64,000 nt of DNA, from NCBI GenBank assembly GCA_003241055.1, contig QFOD01000009.1, forward strand, positions 62,001-126,000. The letters are read 5' to 3'. Shown here piece by piece: positions 25,142 through 34,104 of this stretch (its first letter is position 1; every line of letters begins with the position of its first letter). Under the pieces are notes generated by a model. That model was not told where the DNA came from. It saw nothing but the letters and a program-made list of their open reading frames with translations, and did not search any database. This stretch comes from Roseateles depolymerans (GTDB lineage: Bacteria > Pseudomonadota > Gammaproteobacteria > Burkholderiales > Burkholderiaceae_C). The translations under genes were made by a program, and so were the position numbers.

Positions 25142-25495
25142 TCAGAGCCGTACCCACGCCCCGCCGCGCAGATGCCAATGCCCGTCGGCGCGCTCCCAGC
25201 GGTGGGGCTCCCAGCGGTAGCCGGGCCGGCCGTGATCCCAGTGGCCGGGCACCCACTGATGGCGACCGCCCGACCAGCCCCAATAGCCGCCGATCCAGAT
25301 GCCGCCGGCGTAGGGCATCGTGGGCACGACCTCGACATAGGGCGCCGGCGGCGGCGTGTCGACCACCACGACCGGCGCCGGCACATAGGCCACCTCGCCA
25401 CCACGATGATGGGCCGGGACGACCACGCAGCCCGTCAACGCCGCGGCGCCAGCCACGGTCAACACGGCCAGCCCGATCTGGGGGATTCGCTTCAT
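25142..25495 (-). CDS. YXWGXW repeat-containing lipoprotein
   Basis: A 117-residue secreted protein with a lipoprotein signal (MKRIPQIGLAVLTVAGAAAL then TGC). A Val/Pro-rich linker (YVPAPVVVVDTPPPAPYVEVV) leads to aromatic repeats: GIWIGGYWGWSGGRHQW, VPGHWDHGRPGYRWEPHRW, and RADGHWHLRGGAWVRL. This is the YXWGXW (BcpO-related) repeat type found in proteobacterial envelope proteins of unknown role. It converges with the rbgA-like gene across 49 bases. Confidence 0.85.
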   Translation of the reverse strand: MKRIPQIGLAVLTVAGAAALTGCVVVPAHHRGGEVAYVPAPVVVVDTPPPAPYVEVVPTMPYAGGIWIGGYWGWSGGRHQWVPGHWDHGRPGYRWEPHRWERADGHWHLRGGAWVRL

Positions 25496-25597
25496 GAGGA
25501 TTCTCCTGCCGCACCATGCGGCCATGGCCGTTCAACCCTCAGGACGATCCGGCGGATGCCCGGCTTCACATCGCGTTACCGGCCCGCCAGCCTGCGC

Positions 25598-26764
25598 TCA
25601 GCTCCGGGCGCGCTCGACACGCCGGGCGGCCGCCAGCGCGGTCATGCCCAGCAGCAGCACGCCCCCGGTCAGCCATAGCGCGGCATCGAAGCTCCCGCTG
25701 GCCTCGACCATGCGTCCGGCCAGCACCGGCGCACTGACCTGGGCCGCCCCATAGCTCAGCGTCAGCCTGGCCATGGCCTTGCCCGGATTGCCCGGCGAGC
25801 GCCGCCCGACGCTGGCCAGCGTGAGGCTGACGATGCCGATGAAGGTCGCGCCATACAGCAGCGCACCGGCCAGCGCCGCCAGCAACCCGCCAGACAGCGC
25901 CGGCAGGAGCACCCCCACCGTCTGCAGCGCGAACGCGATCAGCAGCGCCCCCAGGTCGCCGCAACGACGCGCCACGCGATCCCACAGGAAGACGGCCGGC
26001 GTGGCGGCCAGGCCCACCAGCAGCCAGGCCCACGGCCCCTGCCCGGCCAGCAGGGGCTGGCGCTCCACGATGGCCACGGTGAAGGTGGCATTGATGACGA
26101 AGCCCCAGCCCGCACAGAAGTAGGCCGCCAGCATCAGCGCCAGCCAGCGCCGGCCCGGGCCGGCCGCCGCGGAAACCGGCGGCGCTGGCGGCGGCACGGG
26201 CGGACGCCACCACCAGGCCGGCAGCAGGAAGAGCAGGCCGATCAACGCAAAGCCGACCCATTGCCCGGCCCAGCCCAGGCCGCCGGCGCTCATGCCCATC
26301 GCCCCCAGCGCCGACACCACGATCCCCAGACCCAGGCCGATGAAGTACAGGCCCAGTTCGGGGCGATGACCGGCACGCATCAGCCAGCCCAGCACCAGGC
26401 CCGAGCCCAGCAGCATGCCCGCCGCGCCGCACAGGCCGCCGAAGAAGCGCGACGCCGCCCACAGCGCAAACGAGTCGCCGGCCCCCATCAGCGCGGTGAT
26501 GAGCAGCGACAGCGGCAGCGCCCAGACATAGAGGCGCTGGCGCCAGCGCGGGTGCTCGATCCAGGCGGCCAGAAAGGCGCCGCTCATGTAGCCGGCATAG
26601 TTGATCGCGGCGAGCAGCCCTCCGTCGGCGACGCCCAGGCCGGCCTGGGCGTGCATCAGCGGCAGCAGCGGGGTGTAGGCAAAGCGCGCCAGGCCCAGGG
26701 TCAGCACGAGTGCGCAGATCCCGCCGGCCAGCACCTGCCAGGACTTCAGCGGACGGTCGTGCAT
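25598..26764 (-). CDS. MFS transporter, YbfB/YjiJ type
   Basis: Inner-membrane transporter of 388 residues with about 12 hydrophobic segments. LTLGLARFAYTPLLPLMHAQ at residues 20-39 is characteristic of the YbfB/YjiJ group, and ASRFFGGLCGAAGMLLGSG corresponds to the loop after TM4. Substrate unknown. The start ATG 26764 is chosen because the protein then begins MHDRPLKSWQVLAGGICALV, the usual family beginning. The upstream extension of the frame lacks coding character. It is divergent from the MtfA-like gene with 73 bases between starts. Confidence 0.87.
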   Translation of the reverse strand: MHDRPLKSWQVLAGGICALVLTLGLARFAYTPLLPLMHAQAGLGVADGGLLAAINYAGYMSGAFLAAWIEHPRWRQRLYVWALPLSLLITALMGAGDSFALWAASRFFGGLCGAAGMLLGSGLVLGWLMRAGHRPELGLYFIGLGLGIVVSALGAMGMSAGGLGWAGQWVGFALIGLLFLLPAWWWRPPVPPPAPPVSAAAGPGRRWLALMLAAYFCAGWGFVINATFTVAIVERQPLLAGQGPWAWLLVGLAATPAVFLWDRVARRCGDLGALLIAFALQTVGVLLPALSGGLLAALAGALLYGATFIGIVSLTLASVGRRSPGNPGKAMARLTLSYGAAQVSAPVLAGRMVEASGSFDAALWLTGGVLLLGMTALAAARRVERARS

Positions 26765-26837
26765 GGGCCTCAGGGTAACAAGGCTCTTGCATTCCTGCAG
26801 GACAGGCCCAGTTGGGCTGGACTCTGCCGTTGACACG

Positions 26838-27671
26838 ATGAACGACCTGCTCCCCCTGCTCACCGCCTTCGTGGCGACCCTGGCCGCCGCCGGCTGGATC
26901 GCCAGCCGGCCCTGGCGCCTGGCGCGCCGGCGCGAACGTCTGGCGGCCCAGCCCTTCCCGGCGCCGTGGCGGCGCATCCTGCGGCTGCGTGTTCCGCTGG
27001 TGGCCCGGCTGCCGGCCCGTCAGCAGCTGCGGCTCAAGGGCCTGATGCAGGTGTTTCTCGCGGAGAAGCCCATCATCGGCTGCCGCGGCCTGCGGGTGAC
27101 CGACGAAATGCGGGTGACCATCGCCGCGCTGGCCTGCCTGCCCCTGCTCGGCGCCGCACGCGGCGTCTACCCGGAGCTGCGCCAGATCCTGCTCTACCCC
27201 GGTGCCTTCGTCGTCGAGCGCAGCATGCCCACGCCAGGCGGCCTGCAGAGCGAGCAGCGCCGGGTGCTGCTGGGTGAGAGCTGGAGCCAGGGTCAGGTGC
27301 TGCTCGCCTGGGACGAGGTCAGGCGCGGTGCGGCCACACCAGGCGACGGCCACAACGTCGTGATCCACGAATTTGCCCATCAGCTGGACCAGGCGGGCGG
27401 CCCCGCCAACGGCGCACCGGCGCTGGCCACGACCGAGGACTACCGGCGCTGGTCCACCGTGATGAGCCGCGAGTTCGAACGCCTGCGCTGGCGGCTGTCA
27501 CAGGGCGAGACCACGCTGATCGACCCCTACGGCGCGAGCGAGCCGGCCGAGTTCTTCGCGGTGGTCAGCGAGCTGTTCTTCGAGCGGCCGCACGAGCTGG
27601 CGCAGCAGCATCCCGAGCTGTACGGCGAGCTGCAGCGCTACTACCGGCTCGATCCGGCCGGCTGGAACTGA
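26838..27671 (+). CDS. MtfA-like zinc-dependent peptidase (M90 family)
   Basis: A 277-residue protein with one hydrophobic N-terminal segment (residues 3-20), unlike soluble E. coli MtfA. The zinc motif HEFAHQLD is at residues 177-184 and a third-ligand region SEPAEFFAVVSELFFE follows. EKPIIGCRGLRVTDEMRVTI and ILLYPGAFVV are family landmarks. In E. coli MtfA binds the repressor Mlc and has weak peptidase activity. The role here is inferred only from the family. It converges with cheZ, leaving nine bases between stop codons. Confidence 0.88.
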   Translation: MNDLLPLLTAFVATLAAAGWIASRPWRLARRRERLAAQPFPAPWRRILRLRVPLVARLPARQQLRLKGLMQVFLAEKPIIGCRGLRVTDEMRVTIAALACLPLLGAARGVYPELRQILLYPGAFVVERSMPTPGGLQSEQRRVLLGESWSQGQVLLAWDEVRRGAATPGDGHNVVIHEFAHQLDQAGGPANGAPALATTEDYRRWSTVMSREFERLRWRLSQGETTLIDPYGASEPAEFFAVVSELFFERPHELAQQHPELYGELQRYYRLDPAGWN

Positions 27672-27680
27672 GCCGCGGGG

Positions 27681-28241
27681 TCAGAAGCCCAGCGAGGCCA
27701 GCAGGTCGTCGACGTCGTCCTGCTTCAGCGCCTTGTCGGGCGTCTGCACGCCGGTGAGCTCATCGGCAGACGGCGCAGGCGCATCGGCCGGTGCCGGCAT
27801 CGCGTCCAGCAGATCGCGCAGCGGCGGTTCCGCACGCTCCAGCATCTTGCTGACCTTGTTGATGACCTGGCCCGAGAGATCCTGGAAGTCCTGCGACATC
27901 ATGATCTCGGTGTGCAGCGAGCGCTCGCGCGACGCGAAGCTGGCGGCATCGGCCGCATAGGTCGCGCACAGCTTCATCATGGCGCGCGCCCGCTCGATGC
28001 TGAGGTCGGACGCCATGGCCAGCCGGCCCAGCGCGTCGGAGAGCTCCATGCCCTTCTTGCGCACGGCCTCGGCGTCCACCTGGGCGGTGTCGATCAGGTT
28101 CAGCACCTTGGTGGCGGCCTGCTCGGTCATGCCGCGCACATAGGCCAGACGCTCACGGGCGTCAGGCAACTCCTCGACGACGCTATGCAGCACGTGGGCG
28201 GCCTCGGCCTTGATCACGGTCTGGATGGACGCATCGGACAT
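27681..28241 (-). CDS. cheZ: Protein phosphatase CheZ
   Basis: Dephosphorylates CheY-P in chemotaxis. The 186-residue protein has the helical-hairpin body with the catalytic motif MMSQDFQDLSGQVINKV and the C-terminal CheY-binding tail KQDDVDDLLASLGF after a Pro/Ala-rich linker. The length is slightly shorter than E. coli CheZ. The start ATG 28241 gives MSDASIQTVIKAEAAHVLHS. In Burkholderiales cheZ usually sits with cheY in a flagellar/chemotaxis cluster. Here it is alone between a peptidase gene and a DUF2520-like gene. Confidence 0.93.
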   Translation of the reverse strand: MSDASIQTVIKAEAAHVLHSVVEELPDARERLAYVRGMTEQAATKVLNLIDTAQVDAEAVRKKGMELSDALGRLAMASDLSIERARAMMKLCATYAADAASFASRERSLHTEIMMSQDFQDLSGQVINKVSKMLERAEPPLRDLLDAMPAPADAPAPSADELTGVQTPDKALKQDDVDDLLASLGF

Positions 28242-28381
28242 GGCGGAATCTCCCGTAGCAACTCGCCACCCCGTGGTGCCGAGCGGCGGCAGTTTAGGAG
28301 GGGAAAACGCCCAACCACCCGATGCCTTTGGCGCGAGCGCGGCCTTTGTCACACAGACCGCGTCCGAGGCGCCCTCCCCCC

Positions 28382-29203
28382 TCAGGTCTGGCGCAGCAAC
28401 GCCAGCAAGGCGTCGCGCGGCCCCTCGCCGACGCGGCCGGCCTGCACAGCCAGCTCCATCTGTTTGTAAGCAAGCGCTCGCATGAGCGCACTGCCCTGTG
28501 GCAGCTGCGCTGCGGCCTCGAGATGGCGCTTCAGCACGGCCAGATCGCCGCGGGCCACGGGGCCGGACACCGCGCCGGGCAGCCCGCGGGCCTCGGCCGT
28601 CGCCAGCGCGCCCCGCGTCAGGGGCAGCAGCGCGCCCAGGCCCGCGTCGGGTGACAGGCCGGCATCGGCCCACAACGCGCTCGCCTCGGCCAGCACCGCC
28701 AGCACGCCGCTGGCGGCCAGATTGGCGGCGGCGTGATAGGCCGCGCGCTGGCCGCTGCTCATCGGCCAGGGCAGCGTCAAGGGCTCCAGCCCCAGCCGCT
28801 CCGCCAGCGCCGTCAGGGCGGCGGCATCGGCCGGCGCGGCCTCGATGCCGACCCGGTAGCCGCGCCAGTCGGCCGACGTGTCGGTCGCCAGCAGGCGCAG
28901 CGGGTGAAAGCCCGCGGCGGCCGGCGCCGCTGCCAGCGCCTGCAGCGAGGTGGCGCCGCTGCAGTGCAGGGCCAACTGCCCGGCGCGCCAGGGCAGCGCT
29001 GCGGCAACGCCGGCGATGTGGTCGTCGGGCACGGTCAGCCAGACCCAGTCCGCGCGCGCGGCCGCCTCGGCCGCGGGCAGGCGCTCGCCTTCGGGCTGGC
29101 GGCTGCCCACCCAGACGGTGTCGCCCAGCGCACGCAGCGCGGGCACCAGCGCCCGGGCCAGGCGGCCCCAGCCGATCACGGCATGGACCGGCCGCTCGCT
29201 CAC
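28382..29203 (-). CDS. Rossmann-fold protein with DUF2520-type C-terminus
   Basis: A 273-residue protein resembling ketopantoate-reductase-like proteins. HAVIGWGRLARALVPALRAL is the nucleotide-binding start (GxGRxA), WVWLTVPDDHIAGVAAAL follows, then ALHCSGATSLQAL and AGFHPLRLLA. The C-terminal helical part includes YHAAANLAASGVLAVLAEAS, as in the DUF2520 family. The enzymatic reaction is unknown. The start is GTG 29203, which overlaps the stop of the upstream methyltransferase gene (GTGA), so the two are coupled. No ATG fits the domain start. Confidence 0.8.
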   Translation of the reverse strand: MSERPVHAVIGWGRLARALVPALRALGDTVWVGSRQPEGERLPAAEAAARADWVWLTVPDDHIAGVAAALPWRAGQLALHCSGATSLQALAAAPAAAGFHPLRLLATDTSADWRGYRVGIEAAPADAAALTALAERLGLEPLTLPWPMSSGQRAAYHAAANLAASGVLAVLAEASALWADAGLSPDAGLGALLPLTRGALATAEARGLPGAVSGPVARGDLAVLKRHLEAAAQLPQGSALMRALAYKQMELAVQAGRVGEGPRDALLALLRQT

Positions 29204-30018
29204 TGCGGCTTGACGAACTTCAGCGTCATGCGATCGCTCTCGCCGATGGCGGTGTAGCGGGCCCGGTCCTTGTCCTTGTTGGCGTAGGTCGGCGGCAGCG
29301 CCCACACACCACCCTCGTGGTCGGCCGTGTCCATCGCGTTGGCATTGATCTCGCTGCGCGCGGCCAGCTTGAAGCCGGCCGCCTCGGCGAAGCGGATGAC
29401 CGTGGTTTCGTGCACGTAGCCGTTCGAGCCCTTGGCATCCTCCGTACGCGCCGCCGGCAGGCGGTGCTCGACCACGCCCAGCGTGCCGCCGGGCTTGAGC
29501 GCCTTGAAGGCTGCGTCAAAGACCGCCTGCGCACTGCCGGAGTTCATCCAGTTGTGCACGTTGCGGAAGGTCAGCACCACGTCGGCGCTGCCGGCCGGCG
29601 CGATCTCCAGCTTGCCGCGCGGCGGATCGAAGGGCGTGACCTGCACCTTGTCGTACACGGACAGCGCACCGAGCTTGGCCTTGAAGCGAGCCGCGCTGCG
29701 CTGTGCATACGCCGAGGGCGAGGCCGGGTCATCGGCGGCGGCGATCAGCTGGCCCTTGTCACGCAGATAGGGCGCCAGGATCTCCGTGTACCAGCCGCCG
29801 GGGCCCGGGGCCAGCTCGACGACGGTGTCGGTAGGTTTCACGCCGAAGAAGGCCAGAGTCTCGGCCGGATGACGCCAGCGGTCGCGGGCGACGTTGCCGA
29901 CGCCGCGGTGCTCGGCCGCCACCGCCGTCTTCAGGGCATCGGCGCTCTGCGCCTGGGCAGGCAGGACGGCGGCACAGGCCAGCACCAGGCCGGCCAGGGG
30001 GAACCAGGTTTTGCTCAT
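29200..30018 (-). CDS. Class I SAM-dependent methyltransferase with signal peptide
   Basis: A 272-residue methyltransferase-fold protein. Motif I reads VVELAPGPGGWYTEILAPYL (residues about 67-86), later strands include ADVVLTFRNVHNWM and LKPGGTLGVVEHR. The N-terminus MSKTWFPLAGLVLACAAVLP followed by AQAQ is a clear signal peptide, so the protein is predicted periplasmic. This is odd for a SAM-dependent enzyme. I recall a family of predicted exported methyltransferases with this layout (COG4798 type). Substrate unknown. It lies 60 bases behind the alkaline phosphatase gene and is translationally coupled to the DUF2520-like gene. Confidence 0.85.
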   Translation of the reverse strand: MSKTWFPLAGLVLACAAVLPAQAQSADALKTAVAAEHRGVGNVARDRWRHPAETLAFFGVKPTDTVVELAPGPGGWYTEILAPYLRDKGQLIAAADDPASPSAYAQRSAARFKAKLGALSVYDKVQVTPFDPPRGKLEIAPAGSADVVLTFRNVHNWMNSGSAQAVFDAAFKALKPGGTLGVVEHRLPAARTEDAKGSNGYVHETTVIRFAEAAGFKLAARSEINANAMDTADHEGGVWALPPTYANKDKDRARYTAIGESDRMTLKFVKPQ

Positions 30019-30078
30019 GGGGGTATGTCTCCAACTCGAGACGGCGAGTATGTCGCCTAACCCCGGGAGTGACGGAGG

Positions 30079-32115
30079 TCAGCGTTGCGCGCGCGGCTTG
30101 CGTACCGGCGCCTTAGCGCCGCTGGCGTCGGCCGGCGCGACCACGCCCCGGGTCGCCGCCTGCGCCAGCTTGAAGAACACGTCGGTGTTGTCGATCACGC
30201 CGGTGAAGGCCAGCGCGCCCGGGCCGAAGGCCGACAACGGCACATCGGTGGCCGTGTGCACGGCCTGCTCGCCCGGCACCTGACCGGTGACCAGGAAGTC
30301 GCCCTGCGCGTCGTCGCGCTCCATGGCATTGGCCGGATACCACTTCAGCGGCATCTCCTTGGCGAAGGGCTGCTGGCTGTCGCGCTGCGGGGTCTTCTTG
30401 GTGCGCCAGTCCTCGTAGCGATCCGCGTTGGCGCCATAGCCCACCAGCAGACGGTAGTCGATGTCGGTGGTCTCGGGGTAGCCGTCCGCGGCCAGACGGT
30501 AGCGCGGGAAACCGGCCTTCTCGTAGACGCCCACCACCTGGTTGCGCAGGTTGGCCACGCCCTTCTTGCCGGCGAGCTCCACCAGCTTGGCATCGCTGAC
30601 CACCGAGCCGCCGATGAGCGCCGCACCCGAGCATTCATGGTCGGCCGTCACGATCACCAGCGTGTCGCCCTGCTCCGCGGCGAAGCTCTGGGCCACACGC
30701 ACCGCACGGTCGAACTCCAGCGTGTCCATCATCCAGCGCTCGGTGTCCATCACGTGCGCCTGCTTGTCGATGGACGCGCCCTCGATCATCAGCACGAAGC
30801 CCTTGGGCGCACTCTTGAGCACCTGCAGCGCCTTCGCCGCCATCTCATCCAGCATGGGCTGGTCGGGCAGGCCGAAATCGGCCACCACGCTGCCGCCGCT
30901 CAGGCCGTTGCGGTCGGTGCCGCGCCGGCCATTGATCTTGTCCAGCGCCACATTCATGTTGGAGAACGCAAACAGGCCCAGCAGCGGCTGGTCGGCGCGC
31001 GCGCGGTCCAGTTCGGTCTTGGTGGCCGCATAGCCGAAGCCGGCGCGCTGGAACTCGGCAATCAGGTCACGATCCTTGTCCAGCGCGCCCGACGACGCGC
31101 CCCAGCGCTTCGCGATGTCGGCGGTGTGGGCATCGGCCGCGGAGAAGGTGTAGTCGCTGCTGTCGGTGCGCGCCGAGCCTGGCGTCGCGGCCGGCAGGAA
31201 CCACTTGCGGCCACCGCCCATCAGCACGCGCAGTCCGGTGAGGCCGCGGTCGTCGAAGAACTGATCGACGATGCCGGTGCCCGCGCCGCGGTTGCTGGTG
31301 TGCACCGCGTTGCCGGCCGGCGTGGCGTCGAAAACGTCGGCCGTGGTGACGATGCCCAGCTGCTTGCCCTGGGTGCGGTGCAGGTATTCGCTGAGGTATT
31401 CGACGCGCGGGTTGTCGAAGGCGTCCAGCGTGTCGTCTGGGAACACGCCCTCCTCGTTGTTGTTGTTCTTGTTGCCGCTCACATAAGAGGTCATGCCCGG
31501 CGAGGAGTCGGTGACGATGGAGTTCAGCGATGCCGTCTTCACCAGCGCGGTGGCGGGGAAACTGTCCATCGCCAGCGGCTCGCGCGCCTTGCCCTGCGCG
31601 TAGCCGTGCACGATGCGCGCGGCGGTGCGCTGCGAGGCGCCCATGCCGTCACCCAGCAGGATGATGAGGTTCTTCACCTTGGGGCCCATGGCTGCGGCAA
31701 AGGGCACGACGTCGAAATTGCCGACGGCCCGCACCGTCTGGCCATCGGCCTGGGTGGCTTCCACGCGCAGCTCATGGCGGCCGGGGGCCTCCAGGCTCAC
31801 GGCCCGCACGGTGGCGATGGCAGTCTGCGCCGCCAGGCCCTTCACGCAGCCACTGGCGCAGTCGCGCAGCGCGGTGGGCGCGGCGACCGGCTTGCCATCG
31901 ACGAAGAAGCGCGCGGCGCTGATCTTCTGGCCGGCATCCGGCGCGATGGTGGCCTGCAGGTCGAAGCGCTGGCCCGGCAGGAAGCGGGCGATCACCGGAT
32001 CGGGCTGACCACTGGAGAACAGTTCGCTGGGCGGCGTCAGGCGGGTGACCGTCGGCGCGGCCACGGCAGGCAGGACGGCGGCGGCCGAGGCGATGAGGGC
32101 AAGGAGGGGCTTCAT
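30079..32115 (-). CDS. Alkaline phosphatase (PhoA superfamily)
   Basis: Periplasmic phosphomonoesterase of 678 residues, longer than E. coli PhoA because of an N-terminal beta-domain of about 110 residues. A signal peptide (MKPLLALIASAAAVLPAVAA) is present. Metal and nucleophile motifs: NLIILLGDGMGASQ, VTDSSPGMTSYVSG with the Ser nucleophile, MIEGASIDKQAHVMD, VTADHECSG, and the final-His region VHTATDVPLSAFGPGALAFTG. It ends in a basic tail. It is the third gene in the run from the efflux operon, seven bases after the small exported protein. No Pho box is visible upstream, since the gap is only seven bases. Confidence 0.92.
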   Translation of the reverse strand: MKPLLALIASAAAVLPAVAAPTVTRLTPPSELFSSGQPDPVIARFLPGQRFDLQATIAPDAGQKISAARFFVDGKPVAAPTALRDCASGCVKGLAAQTAIATVRAVSLEAPGRHELRVEATQADGQTVRAVGNFDVVPFAAAMGPKVKNLIILLGDGMGASQRTAARIVHGYAQGKAREPLAMDSFPATALVKTASLNSIVTDSSPGMTSYVSGNKNNNNEEGVFPDDTLDAFDNPRVEYLSEYLHRTQGKQLGIVTTADVFDATPAGNAVHTSNRGAGTGIVDQFFDDRGLTGLRVLMGGGRKWFLPAATPGSARTDSSDYTFSAADAHTADIAKRWGASSGALDKDRDLIAEFQRAGFGYAATKTELDRARADQPLLGLFAFSNMNVALDKINGRRGTDRNGLSGGSVVADFGLPDQPMLDEMAAKALQVLKSAPKGFVLMIEGASIDKQAHVMDTERWMMDTLEFDRAVRVAQSFAAEQGDTLVIVTADHECSGAALIGGSVVSDAKLVELAGKKGVANLRNQVVGVYEKAGFPRYRLAADGYPETTDIDYRLLVGYGANADRYEDWRTKKTPQRDSQQPFAKEMPLKWYPANAMERDDAQGDFLVTGQVPGEQAVHTATDVPLSAFGPGALAFTGVIDNTDVFFKLAQAATRGVVAPADASGAKAPVRKPRAQR

Positions 32116-32122
32116 GCGGGTC

Positions 32123-32620
32123 TCAGTGCGAATGTCGGTTGGCGGGGGTGGCCGGGGTGCCGGGCGCGGCGGCCAGCGCCCCCTCGTCGAGCTGCAGGCG
32201 CAGCCAGGAGACGCGGCCGGTCTCGTCCTCGGCCGGGCCCCAGGCCAGGCGGCCGCTCAGCGTCACCGGGCCGGGCTCGGCCGCGACGATGCGGTCGCGC
32301 TGGCTGGCGGGCAGCAGCACGGTGACGGTCTGGGCCGGCAGGTCGTCGGCCTCGCCGTCGGCATGCTCGGCCATGGACACCGGGCGCGGCGCCAGCAGGA
32401 AGTGCCCGGGCAGCGGCTGCTCGCGCTTCACGATGAAACCCGTCAGCTGCACCGGCTGCCCCACGGCCGCCAGCAGGCGCGGCGTGGGCTGCAGGCCGCG
32501 CGGCCCGATGGGCTGGACGAAGAAGTCGGCGAAGGCCAGCGGCCGAGCGCCCTCGTCGGCGACGGCGGCGCCGCCCAGGCCCAGCAGCAGGGCGGCCAGC
32601 GGCCAGATGTTGCGGTGCAT
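32123..32620 (-). CDS. Small exported protein upstream of alkaline phosphatase
   Basis: A 165-residue protein with a signal peptide (MHRNIWPLAALLLGLGGAAV then ADEG). The mature part reads FADFFVQPIGPRGLQPTPRL, VGQPVQLTGFIVKREQPLPG, HFLLAPRPVSMAEHADGE, TVTVLLPA, and VTLSGRLAWGPAEDETGRVS. The order resembles the small OB-fold-like periplasmic domain of DUF3299-type proteins. A short His-containing end (ANRHSH) and the HADGE loop could bind metal. This is inference. The gene lies 43 bases after the RND outer-membrane factor gene and seven bases before the phosphatase gene. Confidence 0.7.
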   Translation of the reverse strand: MHRNIWPLAALLLGLGGAAVADEGARPLAFADFFVQPIGPRGLQPTPRLLAAVGQPVQLTGFIVKREQPLPGHFLLAPRPVSMAEHADGEADDLPAQTVTVLLPASQRDRIVAAEPGPVTLSGRLAWGPAEDETGRVSWLRLQLDEGALAAAPGTPATPANRHSH

Positions 32621-32663
32621 GCGTGCCCCCGGGGAAAGCCCGGCATGCTGTCCGCCGTGCGTG

Positions 32664-34103
32664 TCAGAACGATGACACCGGCGCCTGCCAGCCCCCGCCC
32701 AGGGCCTTCATCAGCTGAACGCTGGACTGCAGGCGGCGACGCTGGATGTCCAGCACCCGCTGCTGCGCCGCCCAGTCCGCGCTCTCCGCCACCAGCACCT
32801 CCAGGTAGGACACGGTGCCCACCCGGTAGCGGTCGCGCGTCAGGGCCAGCGCCTGCGCGGCGGCGGCGGCGGCCCGCCCCTGGCTCGTGTCCTCGTCGGC
32901 CAGCAGGCGCAGCGCCGCCAGGCTGTCCTCCACCTCCTGCAGCGCCTGCAGGGTCTGCTGACGGAAGGTCTCGGCCGCCACGTCGTAGGCCGCGTCCGCC
33001 TGATGCAGCCGCGACTCGCGCGCCCCGCCGTCGAAGATCGCGCCGGCCAGCATCGGCCCCAGGGCCCAGAAGTGGCTGGGCAGCGCCGCCAGTTCGGCCA
33101 GGCGGGCGCTCTCCAGCCCGGCGCTGCCACCCAGCGTCAGCGACGGATAGAACGCGGCCTGGGCCACGCCGATGCGCGCATTCGCCGCCGCCACGCGGCG
33201 CTCGGCCGCGGCGATGTCCGGCCGGCGCTGCAGCAGCTCGGACGGCAGGGCAACCGGCATGGCGGGCGGCGCCGGCAGGGCCGTCTGGCCGCCTGCCGCC
33301 GCCAGGCTGAATCCGGACGCCGGCCGGCCGGTCAGCGTGGCCAGCGCGTGCTCGGCGGCACTGCGGGCGATGTCGAGGTCGGTCAGCTCGGTGCGGGCGG
33401 TGTCCAGCACGGCCTGGGCCTGGGCCAGGTCCAGGTCGGAGGCGATACCGGCCTGCTGCCGCTGCCGGGTCAGGGCCAGGTCGGCCGCATCGTTGCTCAT
33501 CGCATGGTCCAGCAGCAGCTTCTCGGCATCCAGCGCCCGCAGCTGGAAATAGGCCATCGCGGCCTGGCTCTGCAGCGCCAGCCGCACGGCGCCGACATCG
33601 TCCGCGCCCGCCTGCGCGTCCGCCGTCGCGGCGCTGACGCCCGACGCCACCCGGCCCCAGAGATCCAGCTCCCAGGACAGGGTCAGCGGCGTGCTGAAGT
33701 CGTTGGTCGTCCGGCCCGCCAGCGAGCGGCCCACCACGTTGCTGGAGACATGCGCCCTGGAGCCCTCGATCCCGGCCGACAGCTGCGGGGCGCCGGCTGC
33801 CTGCGCGCCCTGCACCGCCGCGCGGGCCTGCGCGGCGCGGGCCGCCGCCGCCTTCAGATCGTGGTTGGAGGCCGCCACCTCGGCCTCCAGGCGATTCAGC
33901 TCGGAATCGCCGAACAGCGTCCACCAGTCGCCGGCCGGCAGGCTGCTGCCCGGCCGTGCCTGGGCCCAGTCCAGCCCACCCTCCTTGAAACGGGCGGGCA
34001 GTTCCAGCGCCGGGCGCTGGTAGGGCGCCGGCGCGGCACAGGCCTGGAGCAGCAGCGCCAGGGCGGCCAGCAGCGGCCAGGAAGCAAGGGCAGGCCGACG
34101 CAT
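32664..34103 (-). CDS. RND efflux outer-membrane factor (NodT/OprM type lipoprotein)
   Basis: TolC-like outer-membrane channel of 479 residues. The signal ends ALLLQAC, a lipobox, followed by AAPAPYQRPALELPARF. Two OEP repeats each carry paired helices, with ELDLWGRVASGVSAATADAQ and QRRPDIAAAERRVAAANARI as hallmark stretches. The end is QLMKALGGGWQAP. It would dock with the adaptor and pump encoded just upstream, forming a tripartite efflux system. Its start lies one base after the adaptor stop. The substrate range is not readable from sequence. Confidence 0.93.
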   Translation of the reverse strand: MRRPALASWPLLAALALLLQACAAPAPYQRPALELPARFKEGGLDWAQARPGSSLPAGDWWTLFGDSELNRLEAEVAASNHDLKAAAARAAQARAAVQGAQAAGAPQLSAGIEGSRAHVSSNVVGRSLAGRTTNDFSTPLTLSWELDLWGRVASGVSAATADAQAGADDVGAVRLALQSQAAMAYFQLRALDAEKLLLDHAMSNDAADLALTRQRQQAGIASDLDLAQAQAVLDTARTELTDLDIARSAAEHALATLTGRPASGFSLAAAGGQTALPAPPAMPVALPSELLQRRPDIAAAERRVAAANARIGVAQAAFYPSLTLGGSAGLESARLAELAALPSHFWALGPMLAGAIFDGGARESRLHQADAAYDVAAETFRQQTLQALQEVEDSLAALRLLADEDTSQGRAAAAAAQALALTRDRYRVGTVSYLEVLVAESADWAAQQRVLDIQRRRLQSSVQLMKALGGGWQAPVSSF

Positions 34104-34104
34104 C

